Assembly (NCBI GenBank): GCA_964019155.1
Contig: OZ025243.1
Coordinates: forward strand, 16,806,618-16,870,617
Origin: Osedax fenrisi
Lineage: Eukaryota; Annelida; Polychaeta; Sabellida; Siboglinidae
Length of the DNA stretch: 64,000 nucleotides
Direction of reading: 5' to 3'
A program made the translations under genes and the position numbers. The notes below the pieces were generated by a model, which saw only the letters and a list, made by a program, of their open reading frames with translations, did not search any database and had not been told where the DNA came from. Each line of letters begins with the position of its first letter. The stretch's first letter is position 1. This document shows positions 16,491 to 28,319 of the stretch, piece after piece.

Positions 16491-16813
16491 TACTTTCCAC
16501 TATCTTATTTAAATTCACGCTAACTCAGACTATCGGTAAAATAGAAAATTTGCTAACTCAGAATGTTTACGAGTACTAGTTTAGTGTATACCCATATTAA
16601 TATATTTAAGAATAATTCGATATACCAGAAATACATTTAATTTATACAGATATATCAAATATATTATATCGGTTTCTTTTATAAAGTCTATACACACTTT
16701 ATAAATTATATATACATACTATATTCTAAGTTAACGGGAGTCGACTTTAGTTATGTTAGTTAAATAATATTATAAAAACTAGTATTGATTTTCTATATCG
16801 AATATATAGTCAC

Positions 16814-16904
16814 CTTTCTCGAGAGGAACTTTCTTAAATTTCTGCAATCTTTGTATCGCTATTGATTCCAGTCGGACTCTGGCCGTCGGGTAATCTTTCA
16901 ATAC
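16814..16904 (-). CDS. CNG channel exon: end of cyclic-nucleotide-binding domain
   Basis: 91-nt exon in phase 0, ending in phase 1. It encodes VLKDYPTARVRLESIAIQRL and then QKFKKVPLEK, the end of the domain's C-helix and the segment just after it. The acceptor is AAACAG above 16904 and the donor GTGACT below 16814. The DYPTARVRLE stretch aligns with the EYPEAKKxLE position of CNG channels. From memory, the residues after it look closer to the invertebrate CNG-like (Cngl) class than to vertebrate CNGA1-3; I could not check this. Confidence 0.9.
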
Positions 16905-17971
16905 CTGTTTTATTTATAACATATTTATTTGTGTGATTATATCAATAAATATTTGGAAATGTCATTTAATTCTGATCAATATTCTGGATACAAAGATTAT
17001 TTATATATTAATATAAAATAATTATAATGTAAGTAGTTAGGCCTAATAAACATGTAGTCATCATCATCATTACCAATAATATACATATAATTTATGAAAG
17101 TATATCCTAATATCGATCTATCTCTTTCCTTAGATCTGCCAAGTCTGTAAAACTAAATTTGCCTATATTTAATTACGAAACCATGATGGGTATATCTTTT
17201 TACCCGGTATACCAACTGTAATACAATTCCGACAAAATTACGTTGTGAAATGAAATATAATATTTTCCGAGGTAAAGTTAAATGGTGTTTACTTCATTAA
17301 TATTAATATTATTTTATATTTATTTATCGTAATTATTTGAATCCACATATTATATTTATTTAATTTCATTTGTTTTATTTTATTACACAATGTTGAGTTA
17401 TGTAATTCGTTTTATATTTTTACGGTGTTTAAATATATTATCAAATAAAATCAAAATCAAATCATCGTCTTCATCTACTTAATTTGTTTTTTTAAATATT
17501 ACGAAATATAATTATAATTATAATTGTTTAATTAGTATTCTTTAAATATTGAGATATGCATTAATAACATAGTAATATTATATATGTATATGTATATATA
17601 TATACATATATTAATGTAATCCAAATTTAATGTTAAATTATGTTAAATTATTAGTCATACAAATTCATAAAATTCATTAAATTATCATATAAAGTCATTT
17701 TTATACTAATTTTTGTATATCGTTTTCTAAATTAATAGAATGTACCATCAAAGTATTTGTCATTACATATAAAGTAATATGTATCGATAATGATTACTAC
17801 GAATTATAGAGCATTAATATAACTCACTAGAGTACCTGATACAGGTAGTTTTGTTAGTAAATAATATGTCAAACATTTTAATACTGGACTTATGTTACTA
17901 TAATATAATATGATACTATAATTAAAGCTATATATATAATATATGACATGCTTTATTGTATCAAAAGTTTT

Positions 17972-18045
<74 letters not shown>

Positions 18046-18078
18046 GTATGAACATTTAACAATGATCGTAATGTAAAC
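16905..18078 (-). other. CNG intron 5
   Basis: 1174-bp intron, donor GTTTAC at 18078, acceptor ACAG at 16905. Contains a compound (CA)n(TA)n microsatellite ending ~36 bases from the donor, and a short AATAAACATG...ATCATCATC stretch near 17045-17071 that resembles a LINE tail. Otherwise AT-rich with nothing recognised. Confidence 0.9.
17973..18043. repeat. (CA)n(TA)n compound microsatellite
   Basis: About nine CA units followed by about 26 TA units. Lies in CNG intron 5, close to the donor. Confidence 0.95.
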
Positions 18079-18178
18079 CTCCCACATGGATTCTTTAGAG
18101 AGACAGAACAAATCCGAATAACCGATTGACCTCACTGAGGCTGTTCTTCTATTTCCGGCATTGCCCATATTTAGAATA
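18079..18178 (-). CDS. CNG channel exon: phosphate-binding cassette
   Basis: 100-nt exon. Its first base completes a Ser codon, giving GEIS across the junction; then ILNMGNAGNRRTASVRSIGY and SDLFCLSKESMWE, ending in phase 0. The NRRTA motif is the phosphate-binding cassette: its second Arg (codon 18145-18147) and the following Thr (18142-18144) occupy the positions that bind the cyclic phosphate and favour cGMP in CNG channels. Acceptor AAACAG and donor GTTTAC. The match to the family is close to exact over RRTASVRSIGYSDLFCLSK. Confidence 0.96.
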
Positions 18179-18646
18179 CTGTTTTGTTTATAGTATGTAA
18201 AATGTTGCATATATCGAATGATTTCGTATTTCGATTAACAAATAAATCTACAATATGATCATAATTATTGTTAAATTACTTTATAAAATTATATTATTTT
18301 CGTCTAAAATTTATAAATATTTAATTATATAATCTTATTTTTAAGCCTTTTAGGATAAATAAAAAGCAAAATAATCATAAAAAATACTTCTTTATATGCC
18401 TTAAAGGAGCTATTTCTATTATATTCACCAATAATTGTTTATTATATATATATTATACAAATTATTTCTTTTAACAAAAAAATTCATTTAATTTTCATTT
18501 TATTTCACAAATGAATAGACACCACAGTTAATCTACAATCTAATAAATGAAAATTAGTATTATTGTATAAAGTGTTGTGTTAATTATCATATAAATAATA
18601 AATTATATGATAAGTATAATCATGTAGTGTTCATAATATAATATAT

Positions 18647-18686
<40 letters not shown>

Positions 18687-18712
18687 TTAATTATAAGGGT
18701 GTAATAACAAAC
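18179..18712 (-). other. CNG intron 4
   Basis: 534-bp intron, donor GTTTGT at 18712, acceptor ACAG at 18179. AT-rich, with an (AT)n tract at about 18652-18684 starting some 28 bases from the donor. Nothing else recognised. Confidence 0.92.
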
Positions 18713-18827
18713 CTAATTTCCCCGAAATAACTTCCGGCAGTTAAAAGCGCTAAAGTCGTCCTGCCGTTATCCGTGACAACCTTCAGACGACCTTTGCTCA
18801 CTATGTACATTTCTTTACCTACTTCTC
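18713..18827 (-). CDS. CNG channel exon: central beta-roll of nucleotide-binding domain
   Basis: 115-nt exon. Two bases complete Gly, then EVGKEMYIVSKGRLKVVTDN, GRTTLALLTAGSYFGEI and the first two bases of Ser. This is the GEIGKEMYI...GSYFGEIS part of the CNG nucleotide-binding domain; the FGEI Glu normally hydrogen-bonds the ribose. Acceptor CTACAG above 18827, donor GTTTGT below 18713. Too short to appear as a long open frame and found by following the domain across exons. The family resemblance (KEMYI, GSYFGEIS) is with CNG alpha/CNG-like channels rather than beta subunits. Confidence 0.95.
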
Positions 18828-19164
18828 CTGTAGTATATTGTGTAATTAAGTATATGATAAATGATATAATGTTATATATGTTTAATATATATATATTGAA
18901 TATTTTATGTAGATTTAATATAATTAATAAAACACACTCACTAGTTTAAATATGTAATGAAACCCAACATTTAATAGATAGGTAAATAATTCAACAAATT
19001 AAGAAGTTTAGTATTAAGTAGTATTTAGTATACGTATTTTAAATTTACGTGTGGATTATAAAAGTTATTGGAGAGGGGTACAAAGGAGGCTTTGCTAGTG
19101 AATAATATTATTCAAATAGAAGGGAGCCCTGTTAAATAGTATACATTCTTAATATTTTGTTATA

Positions 19165-20083
19165 TATTGTTATTGTTATTGTTATTTTGGTGGATTCCTT
19201 TGATCCCAACCAGGAACTTAGATGAAGTTTTAATCATATGGCAATAATGTACCTTCTAAGCCACTATCATGTTAAGGAGGTACGCTGCTTGTGAGAATTC
19301 AATGTATAAAGATAGGGATTTTTATTTATTTTTAAAAGTCTATTAATTTAAAAATAAATGAGTTATTTTAATTCTGTAAACTGCTATAAAGGCTTATTGT
19401 AGAGGGTAAAGTTGTTTATAAGAAACTAGAGTATCATAAGAAAATATTATGTATTTTTTGAAATATAAGTCTTTAGATAATGGTAAAAATTTATTTCATT
19501 TTATTTGTATTTAAAATTATTTTTTATATATGATATAATAAAAATAAATCAATAAGCCTATAGTTTTATAATATAAACATAATATGTAATAAATACTGAA
19601 AATTGTATCTAGTTATGAGCATTATTTTCGGATTTATAGAATTTATTAGGAATATAATTAAGCAAAAATAATTATTCTGAGAAAATCAAGTTTAAAAATA
19701 GTACTAAAATTATAATTTATATTGTATGATATTTACATATATTATATTTATATTTTTAAAAATAAGTTGAGTTTTAAATATTTGATTTGAATGTTTTATA
19801 TATGGTTTTAAACTCCAATTTTCATATATTTTATATATAACAAACTAAATTTGATATTTTTAAATAATATTTTTTTACATTTTTTAAAATATTTGAAATA
19901 TTTCCACAACCCGCATACCCCCTTAATGGTTTTAATGAGATTCGATCATTTATTTATACACATTATATAAGATTATCTCTAAAATTATTGTAAGACATAT
20001 TGTAATGGTCCGGACGGGGATTGAACCCGCGTCCTCCTGCATGCGTTTATGACGTATCCGTCATTTGAACCACACAGGTAGTT
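19165..20083 (-). mobile_element. tRNA-headed SINE, family A copy 1, interrupted
   Basis: Reverse-oriented SINE. Its tRNA-like head is at about 20010-20083: an intact B-box-like GGGTTCAATCC on the minus strand and a decayed A box. Its tail is the TATTGT repeat at about 19165-19190. Head, body and tail match the copies at 27166-27504 and 33069-33362. It is split by a 647-bp TTAA-flanked element at 19276-19922, which explains its 919-bp span against ~300 bp for the other copies. Confidence 0.85.
19276..19922. mobile_element. TTAA-flanked TIR element inserted in SINE
   Basis: 647 bp flanked on both sides by TTAA (19272-19275 and 19923-19926). Imperfect inverted ends: GGAGGTACGCTGCTTGTG on the left and GGGGGTATGCGGGTTGTG in reverse complement on the right. 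TTAA targeting is typical of the piggyBac superfamily, but the termini here start with G-runs and there is no transposase, so the family is unproven. It shares the internal string TTTTCTCAGAATAATTATTT with the element at 30709-31326. Confidence 0.8.
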
Positions 20084-20239
20084 AATAATGTATTATATTA
20101 TATAACAAATTATAAAATATAACCTAAACAATTATAAGTATCAACAATAAATATATTAACAAATTTCTGAAATAATATAAAAACAAATTTCAGGAATGTC
20201 AAATATAACTTTATATTAATAATATATATATCTACACGT

Positions 20240-20560
20240 TATCGGGGCGATACCTCTTCCCTCATAGGGGAATATCACGTGGGGAGTTCCTCAAGTCACC
20301 GGTAGACGGCGCTCTAATAAATAGATTACGTAACACACACACGGTGACAACGACCGGTGTAATAAGATTACGTAATAGAGATTAACTAGAACCTCTTACG
20401 TAAATATAGAGAATACCGCGCGTTGCGTAATATATTACGCGATACACTATGCCTGGTATATCGGATAGCAATGCTTAGCGTAGTGTTGCGTACCATCGTA
20501 TAGCGAATAATGCATAACATAGCATTGCGTATACCTTATATACCCCAGTACATAGCGTTG
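20240..20560. other. GC-richer intronic block with TTACGTAA motifs
   Basis: GATTACGTAACAC, GATTACGTAATAG and CTTACGTAAAT occur within about 80 bases near 20325-20405, then CGTAATATATTACGCG. TTACGTAA is the known palindromic site of PAR-type and related bZIP factors. After it come decayed repeats with GCGTAGTGTTGCGTA-like units. Regulatory meaning is only a possibility. Confidence 0.35.
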
Positions 20561-21641
20561 CATACTAATAATATTTACTTTCAAAACTAATAGACAATGG
20601 TGAAATATTCATGATATCTTTTTGTTATAAATTTATATATTACGATATCAATGTTTATTTCGGTATATATATCATACCTATATCATACCTATACTTATGT
20701 GATATTACGTGGAATATTCCATCGATAATTAATTATTAATTAATACGTTATGTAAACACTAATTAAGTGTTTTATAATATATATATATATATGAGTGTAT
20801 ATAGTTAATTACAGTAATTAACAGTGTTAACAGTAATACAAATACATACGTAATTACATATTTATATATTACAATACGACACATAGAATATGTATTTAGG
20901 AATATACGAAGTGTGGCATATTGCGTATTAGTTAAGTATGTTGAATACTTGCGTATAGCACTAAAGTGACAAAGGAATCATTTAATGACACGGATGTAAC
21001 CTTTATTTTTAACCGTGCGTTAAGGTGGATTTATCTCAATAACAGCAATAGAAGTAGTGTGTATTATATGTACATTTTAATTCTAAGAAACTTGGTATAC
21101 TTTATTTTTTATTTTGATGAAGCATTACTTGGCGCTTTCGATTTTAAAAATACGAATTTATAAATTGTATTTATGAATTGTAAAAATACCAATGTATCCA
21201 TTGTCCACGGCGTGCGTGCGTAAGTCATAGATGGGTTGCTAATCAATGTATATGTATGGGGTATATAGTTTGTAGGGTTATTGAGTATGTTTTCAGTCTA
21301 AATATGGAATTAAACGTTAAAGTTATTAACAAATAATATCATCATAATAATATAATAGTATATAATATTTAATATAAACAAATAATAACAGTATTTATAT
21401 TATGTAATACATACACTCTTAGATAACATATCGAAATTAATATTTTGAATATATACTAACTGTAAAATATATATTGATATATATATATATATAAATAATA
21501 ATAAATATTTAGTAGAAGTTTTAAATTGTACATTTTTTTTCGTATGAAATACATAATTATTTATGTTATTATTTCCTCTAAAGGGCTTCAGATTAATATC
21601 AATATATTTTCTATGTTGTCGCCCGATGATATAATATCCCC

Positions 21642-21678
<37 letters not shown>
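21642..21678. repeat. (AT)n microsatellite
   Basis: About 18 AT units, ~100 bases into CNG intron 3 from its donor. Confidence 0.95.
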
Positions 21679-21681
<3 letters not shown>

Positions 21682-21777
21682 TAATATATAGGAACTACTA
21701 TATATTAGTATTATTAGTATATATCATAGGTAATGCGTACGTAATCAGATGTTCATCACGTGATGTTTGAATAGTAC

Positions 21778-21941
21778 CTTTACGACAGATATAGTCCCCC
21801 GGCGAGAACAGGATAGGCTTAAGATGTAGGACGAGTTCGCACAAGAAGCCGGCCTCGGTGTTCTGGAATATCTCCACCCTCTTCAGGGTATCGAGGTGAA
21901 CGTGTAGAGCTATCTCGGCCTTCAGTTTAGTGGGCAGCAAA
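21778..21941 (-). CDS. CNG channel exon: C-linker end and start of nucleotide-binding domain
   Basis: 164-nt exon. Its first base completes Ser, then [54 protein letters not shown] and one base of Gly. This matches the CNG signature [54 protein letters not shown]. Acceptor TACAG above 21941, donor GTACTA below 21778. The open frame runs on past the donor into intron sequence; the coding part stops at 21778 because the next exon continues the domain in phase. Confidence 0.97.
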
Positions 21942-22033
21942 CTGTACGTCGGGTAGTATGGTAGCGTATTTAGAAGATGTTTTCGATGGATGTATGTACG
22001 TTATAAATAATTGTTTTTAACATATTTATATTA

Positions 22034-22069
<36 letters not shown>

Positions 22070-22445
22070 TAATAATCATGGTTTAGTATATTTATATTAT
22101 ATCAACACGTATGAGAAATATGAATATAAGATATATACACTTATTTTGTATATTATAATAAATATACACACATGCACACCGTGTGGTTATTAGCCATATA
22201 TTACTTATATACTATTGATGCATATATGTATTAATATACACCTATATATATATATTTATAGTATATAAAGTAAATAAATTGAATATAAATAAAATGGTAT
22301 AGTTATACGAAGACAAAAGATTACATGTTATTTACTATAATGAAATCGACGGTAATCTCTCCTAAATGTGAAGATGAAATATATAATAGAAATCGATAAA
22401 TTACAAAAAATGGATTAAATATAATTATAACAAATATATAAATAT

Positions 22446-22482
<37 letters not shown>

Positions 22483-23215
22483 TAATATATATTACTTATG
22501 TATACAATATTATGTTATGTTTATAATACCAGTGTGGAGTCGAGAAACATGGCATAATATGTAAATACGTTTAATAATGACGATAGTGTCTTCACCGCTA
22601 ACAGTTACAGAGACGACGCAGAGCGTCAATATTGACAATGTATCCGATAATTACACGTGGTACGGTGTTAATATCGCGATACATTATCACCGGTGATAAT
22701 CATCGGCGTATAGATAACGGGATGTAGACAGGGAGAATATATGAGAGATAATTATATAGAGAAAGATAGATGGACAGGAAAGATGGTATGTGGTTAGGGA
22801 GAGGGTATATGTTAGGGGTGAGAGTATGTGACTATCGTAATATATCGGGTAGATATAATAGAATATATATATATATATATATATATATAGATGGAATAAA
22901 GATGGGGAGATATGAGATGTTTGTAAAAGAGAAATATGCACTGGTGTCGCTAGATAACATATGTGATAGATAAAGAGATTGATATATCATTATTGGTGTG
23001 AGAAAATGTTAGAAATGTGTGTGCGAGGGTCGATCGGTGGTGCGAAAGCGCAAATGCGTTATTTCATCATACTTCCGTTGACGTAGATATTAGTGTCCCC
23101 AGAGTGGTGTAGTCAAGGTCATGTGCTATAGAATAACCGTATACGGTAGTGCATTACTTTTTTATTTTCATAAACTAATGACACCAGTTATAATTAATTA
23201 AATATATATATTTAA

Positions 23216-23250
<35 letters not shown>

Positions 23251-24255
23251 GTGGTTAAGGTATTAATAATGGTGATCCATACATACATCATGTCAGACTT
23301 CGAAATTCTCTTATACTATTTAAATTGTTATTCATAGCAAGGTCATATTTCTATAAATAGATTGATAAATTAATATTTCTATATATATAAATATAAAAAT
23401 ATGTATAGTCTAATACTTATTAAAAATAATAGCATTGCATTTGAAAGAAGAATGACAGATTCAATAACACATCACAGTCACGATAAACAATTGTATAGCA
23501 TATATATCGTTTATCTAATACATATAGATCATTTTTAACACAATTTATAGCGCTAGTATATATATATATATATAGTATATTATAAAATATAATCAGAAAT
23601 CCGCACACACAACTGGTGAAAACGAAGGACGCTTATATCGGGGTTTTACGCTTATTTCGAGGTTTTACGCTTATATCGGGGTTTTACGCTTATATCGGGT
23701 TTTACGCTTATTTCGGGGTTTTACGCTTGATGTTTACATCTAAGTAAACACTACGCGAAAATCGCGCTAATTTGCGATTATTATACAATATTTGCGAATA
23801 ATAATCTCTATTTTCATAGATTTACACGCCCGATTATGTGATTATTCGCACATATGAGTTTTCTAACGAATATTCACGCTAAGGGTGTTAGATATAACGT
23901 GGTGATCTTTTTCTTGAATATAGTCGACCCATAGGTACGATGTCCTAGGTTCCGGTTCTAGTACATCGCAAATATAGTCGTCATACATATAGTTATTATC
24001 ATCATATATATATATATATATATATTATTCGTCCGGAAGAATTTGTATATGCGTGACAAATACATACAATATAATATATTATTTGAACTCCTTTAGGATG
24101 AAATCTCGTATTAAAATGATAACCTAACATCTATCAGAAAACAAACGAGAATTATTCTAATAAATAGTATTATTATTATCATAGTATTATTCCTCCTATA
24201 GGTAAACTAAGTCGCTAGCATACCGTACACCCGTGCACACATTACCCGTGCTAAC
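21942..24255 (-). other. CNG intron 2
   Basis: 2314-bp intron, donor GTTAGC at 24255, acceptor ACAG at 21942. Has many (AT)n tracts (about 22035-22066, 22440-22490, 22862-22890, 23205-23250, 24004-24025) and a 19-bp tandem repeat at 23630-23728. No gene recognised. Confidence 0.92.
23630..23728. repeat. 19-bp tandem repeat, 5 units
   Basis: Units of CGCTTATATCGGGGTTTTA start at 23630, 23649, 23668, 23687 and 23705, with one- or two-base variants (TTTCGAGG, a lost G). A sixth partial unit begins at 23724. Confidence 0.95.
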
Positions 24256-24385
24256 CTGAGAGCTTTGTGTTCGTGTAAGGCGTTCTTACTCTGCCACAGG
24301 TAGTCGAACCAGCGTATCACCCGGTTCTGTATGTGGAACGGAACGCGGCGTAGTATCATATAGGTCTTCACGGAGTCGAGTTGTG
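24256..24385 (-). CDS. CNG channel exon: C-linker
   Basis: 130-nt exon. Two bases complete Ala after the S6 exon, then QLDSVKTYMILRRVPFHIQN, RVIRWFDYLWQSKNALHEHK, AL and two bases of Ser. This is the A'-D' helical C-linker that couples nucleotide binding to the gate; RVIRWFDYLW is a near-invariant CNG motif. Acceptor CTCACCACAG above 24385, donor GTTAGC below 24256. Coding GC is about twice that of the flanking intron. Confidence 0.97.
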
Positions 24386-24717
24386 CTGTGGTGAGGAGGA
24401 GGGGATATGTTAAACACGTCGCGCTGGCATCGGTGCAGCACATCGACGATATAATAGTTACGTGTTAACCTCGTGTCAGTCATGTAAGTCACGTGATTAC
24501 AACCTACCTATACTAAAGTACATTATATATTCATTTGATATCATATTTGTATAACATGTGTTATAATATATATATATATATATATATATCATTTTATATC
24601 ATATTTACATTTTTTTTAATTGGTAATTTACATTTTTTTTAATTTTTTAATATAATATTTATTTTTATTATGAATATATATATATATATATGTAATAATT
24701 ACCTTATATTGTAATTA

Positions 24718-24759
<42 letters not shown>

Positions 24760-25049
24760 CATACGATATTGATATATATGATATAAGTATACTTGGTATT
24801 GTATTTCATAATAGTATAATAACATATAATATGATGTGTAATAAATCAGTAGATTTAATTTAATTAGGTTAATTAACTTAAGTTGACTATATTTTATAAT
24901 ATTATTTTTTTATTTTTTATTTGCATGTCGTTTTCAAAATTATTTTGCACATACCTATACGATTAACATTATACCCTGCAGATTTACTTTTGTAATATGC
25001 ATATTATACCACATGTGGTTATACAGAAACTGCTTATTTACAAATCATG

Positions 25050-25095
<46 letters not shown>

Positions 25096-25207
25096 TAATA
25101 GACTATATTATAATTATCTGCTTCTATGTGTCAACTTTTCAACTTTTCAACTTTTCCTATTTTACTTTCATGTGCATTTTATTTAATTGGTATAGCTTAA
25201 ATAATTA

Positions 25208-25242
<35 letters not shown>

Positions 25243-25469
25243 TTCCCGTATTGCCATTAATGATTCCTGCTTACTCTGTCCTACCCGCTAACTTGCGTGG
25301 GACTTGGGTTTTATCCTCGTCTGTTAACCTATATAGTAACTACAGGTAAACGATGCGTAGTATTGTTGCATCATTATGTAATCCCCTTCCATTACCCACC
25401 CGATCTATTTCTACTTTACCATTGTATTTATGTACCTAATCTATTAGTATCATTATTGACTATTAAGTA

Positions 25470-25489
25470 TTATATATATATATATATAT

Positions 25490-25552
<63 letters not shown>
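25470..25552. repeat. (AT)n microsatellite
   Basis: Near-continuous AT units over ~80 bp with one TTTATATG interruption. Other tracts nearby lie at about 24566-24590, 24721-24755, 25050-25092 and 25210-25240. Confidence 0.95.
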
Positions 25553-25556
<4 letters not shown>

Positions 25557-25639
25557 ATATGTTATTTTCAACATATTATTATTATATCAAATATCTAGAA
25601 ATGCATAATTAGTGTATACACATACAGCATCGTATGCCA

Positions 25640-26420
25640 TTACATTAATATATACACCGCCATCTAAGCACGGTTGCACATAATCAACCGAGTACTTGTC
25701 TCGAATTCCAATTAGTAGTAACTAATTAGCGACACGAACATCGGCCTACATAGCTGGACCGCCTCCGTGGAGCGGACTTAAAGGTTTTGCGGACACGTGG
25801 AAGATGTACGCGATCAGTGGTCAAGCTAACCCCCCGCCCGCCCGCGGTAGAGGCCGGATTAACTCGTCACTACGGTCACGCGGACGGAGGCCTACTTAAT
25901 CATCGATTATTTAGGTCAGAGTTCAGCGCGCCAAATTACCTTGCGCTAGCGGATAGAATATCTCGGGCGACGCTATCTCCCTCTATCGGAAAGCGCGTGA
26001 CTAATTAACGGCGATGAGGTGTGACTAAATGACGTAATACGCAGCGATGTTGAATGTATTCGCGTGCTGTGTTGTACTTGGGTCCACATTTATTCTATTT
26101 ACGTTTCTTATTGAGCTCGTCGCGATTGAAGGATTATTTTTCCGTTAACGAATTCATTGAAAATAATAAATAATAATAATATATACATTTCAGGGGGTAG
26201 CACGTGGGTAACCGCTATTAAGATCGCTCTACACTAGTAGTCTATCGAAACGAGGTTATCACTCCGGGTTAAGGGTCAACTATTGCGGTTAACACGTCAG
26301 CAGGTCGACTATGACCCAATGTAGACGGGTCTCAGCGGTCGGATTATTACGTAACACGAGGTAATAGTTTCGCAGAAATGTACGCCACCATTGTACGGTG
26401 TACTGTACAGTGTACAATGT
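25640..26420. other. GC- and CpG-rich island in AT-rich intron
   Basis: About 780 bp with many CG dinucleotides (for example CCCGCCCGCCCGCGG near 25835) inside DNA of otherwise very high AT content. It contains a short open frame (25787-26008) with no family resemblance. Could be an alternative promoter/first exon region, an old insertion or an unrecognised exon; I cannot distinguish these. Confidence 0.35.
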
Positions 26421-26442
26421 ACAGTGTACAATGTACATGTAT
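26389..26442. repeat. GTGTACAAT/GTACAGT short tandem repeat
   Basis: About five overlapping TGTACA palindromes spaced roughly 10 bases apart. Confidence 0.8.
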
Positions 26443-26521
26443 ATACAATAGTATGTCATGTATTACATACTATATTGCGATATATGTTGTAATTAGTGGT
26501 GAAATGTATTCTATCATGTAG

Positions 26522-26570
<49 letters not shown>

Positions 26571-26717
26571 GTATGTATGTGTATAGTGACTAATTAGTAG
26601 CGTGAACATTTGCCTACATGTGTGGCTGCGTATCAAGCCTAGTATCCGACTTACAGTGTGACTCATTTTATTGCTTTACATAATAGATGTATTTTATAAT
26701 ATAAATATATAGTACAT

Positions 26718-26753
<36 letters not shown>

Positions 26754-26759
26754 CTTTAT

Positions 26760-26945
26760 TATTACACTTCATTGTTCGGCATAAACCAAGGCGGTGTGTT
26801 ATTAAATGTAAACCCAATGTTAATTTGTGTACTATGTCGATTTGGGTATCAATTCATATCGATTTTTTCTTCCATATTTTTGTTTATTTTTTTTTCTCAA
26901 TAAACTATATATTATTATTATTATTATTATTATTAAATACCTAGA
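26760..26945 (+). other. Possible retroelement 3' end with (ATT)n tail
   Basis: Pyrimidine-rich DNA ending TCTCAATAAAC and then about nine ATT units (26910-26935), the form seen at SINE/LINE ends here. No second copy in the window and no coding motif, so identity is uncertain. Confidence 0.3.
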
Positions 26946-27165
26946 AAGTGTTTCAAACTGATAATAAATTTAGAAACCGTACAATAAAAGGTTGATAAAT
27001 GAACGTGGCCATTCAAGGAAACGTATTAAAGTACGGAGAAAAAATCTTAAAATAAAATAAAAAGATATAATATAAAAGTAAATAAATCAAAACTCAAACG
27101 ATATCTTAATACACTTCATAATTGACTCATTGCATTAATGTATACGTGTAAAACGGTTATATACC

Positions 27166-27328
27166 TATTGTTATTGTTGTTATTGTTATGTTATGTTGGT
27201 GGAGCCATCCCATCCAGGAAAATAGATGAAGTTTTCACTTATAACAACATTGCTATAATGTCACTTCGAAGCCGCTCTCGTGTTAAGGCATTTATAGTTT
27301 TAACAAGATCCGATCATTTATTTATACG

Positions 27329-27367
<39 letters not shown>

Positions 27368-27504
27368 ATAAGATATAAATATATGTATCTTATAAGATAT
27401 CTAAATAATATTTTAAGACCAATTTTAATGGCCAGGACGGAGCCTGAATCCGTGTCCTACTGATTGTGTATATGACGCCTTATCCAACTGAGCCACAGGC
27501 AGTT
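27166..27504 (-). mobile_element. tRNA-headed SINE, family A copy 2
   Basis: Reverse-oriented. The head (27425-27504 on the minus strand) begins CTGCCTGTGGCTCAGTTGGA, which contains an A-box-like TGGCTCAGTTGG; the B box is decayed (GGATTCAGGCT). The body contains the complement of GAGAGCGGCTTCGAAGTGAC, and the tail is a TATTGT repeat at 27166-27195. An (AT)n expansion (27331-27364) sits within the body. Confidence 0.85.
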
Positions 27505-27582
27505 TATATCAAATAACATTGAACTTTTCGATATCGGAAATAAGAGAAGAAATATATGTCGTTTAATTTAACGCTTAATACG

Positions 27583-27613
<31 letters not shown>

Positions 27614-27639
27614 ATAATTAATAGCCTAGTATATTATAG

Positions 27640-27960
27640 TCTGGGATATATGGCTCAGTGGGACAACCGAAAGCTAGTAAGCCAGAGGTCCCGAGTACGA
27701 CTCCAGGCAGTTCTTGTTTTTCTCTTGTATTTATCAATAACTTAATAAATGACAAATCAAAACACAAGAAAAAAAAATGTTACTATTTGTATTATATTGT
27801 CCGGGGCCTCTCACAGTTATTTATAAAATGTATAAGTCTATGACTTATTGAGGGGTCCATTTGTATCCGCTATTTGTATTTTATTTAATATATATATATA
27901 TATATATTTATATGATATTCAATAAATAAATATTATTATTATTATATTATATTATAGTAT
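27640..27960 (+). mobile_element. tRNA-headed SINE, family B copy 1
   Basis: Head with A box TGGCTCAGTGG (27651-27661) and a B-box-like CGAGTACGACTCC (about 27692-27704). The body includes GTATAAGTCTATGACTTATT and GAGGGGTCCATTTGTAT, and the tail is CAATAAATAAATATTATTATT. A second copy is at 42753-43037. Distinct from family A in body and tail. Preceded by (AT)n at 27585-27612. Confidence 0.85.
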
Positions 27961-28283
27961 ATTATAGTATATTATATACGCTATAATGAATGATATGTTA
28001 TACCTTTATAAATATGATTATAAAGATAACATGAATTTCATTAAGATAACAATATATGATGTTTATGTAACAATATATAACAATTCTTATCGTAATTAAT
28101 ATTATAATAGACCGTAGTCTATTATAATATTAATTAATATTAATATACGCATCCAATGAACTGTAATATTATTAAAAATAGATAAATATGTATAATGGGA
28201 AGTATATATTTATGTTTAGTTTTAATTTCATTTGAAAAAATATCAATGATTGTTTATTATAATAGTATTGCATATTGATATGT

Positions 28284-28319
<36 letters not shown>

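Larger units (their letters stand above)
12619..16813 (-). other. CNG intron 6
   Basis: 4195-bp intron between the last two coding exons. Donor GTGACT at 16813, acceptor GCAG at 12619. Holds (AT)n tracts near 12739-12781, 13186-13201 and 13226-13262, a cluster of ATAACC/GGGGTTA palindromic motifs, and several nested TIR elements, listed separately. Confidence 0.85.
18828..21777 (-). other. CNG intron 3
   Basis: 2950-bp intron, donor GTACTA at 21777, acceptor ACAG at 18828. Holds a SINE split by a TTAA-flanked element (19165-20083), a GC-richer block with TTACGTAA motifs (20240-20560) and an (AT)n tract near 21642-21678. The rest is AT-rich with no gene seen. Confidence 0.9.

Noticed and set aside
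17804..18055. Minus-strand frame rich in Ile-Tyr repeats
   Set aside because: Translation of a (CA)n(TA)n microsatellite past the exon donor.
25787..26008. 73-residue open frame in the CpG-rich block
   Set aside because: Arg-rich composition follows from GC-rich DNA; no recognisable motif or splice context.
27651..27710. tRNA-like sequence
   Set aside because: Same reasoning: the body is shared with 42753-43037, with no acceptor stem; SINE family B.
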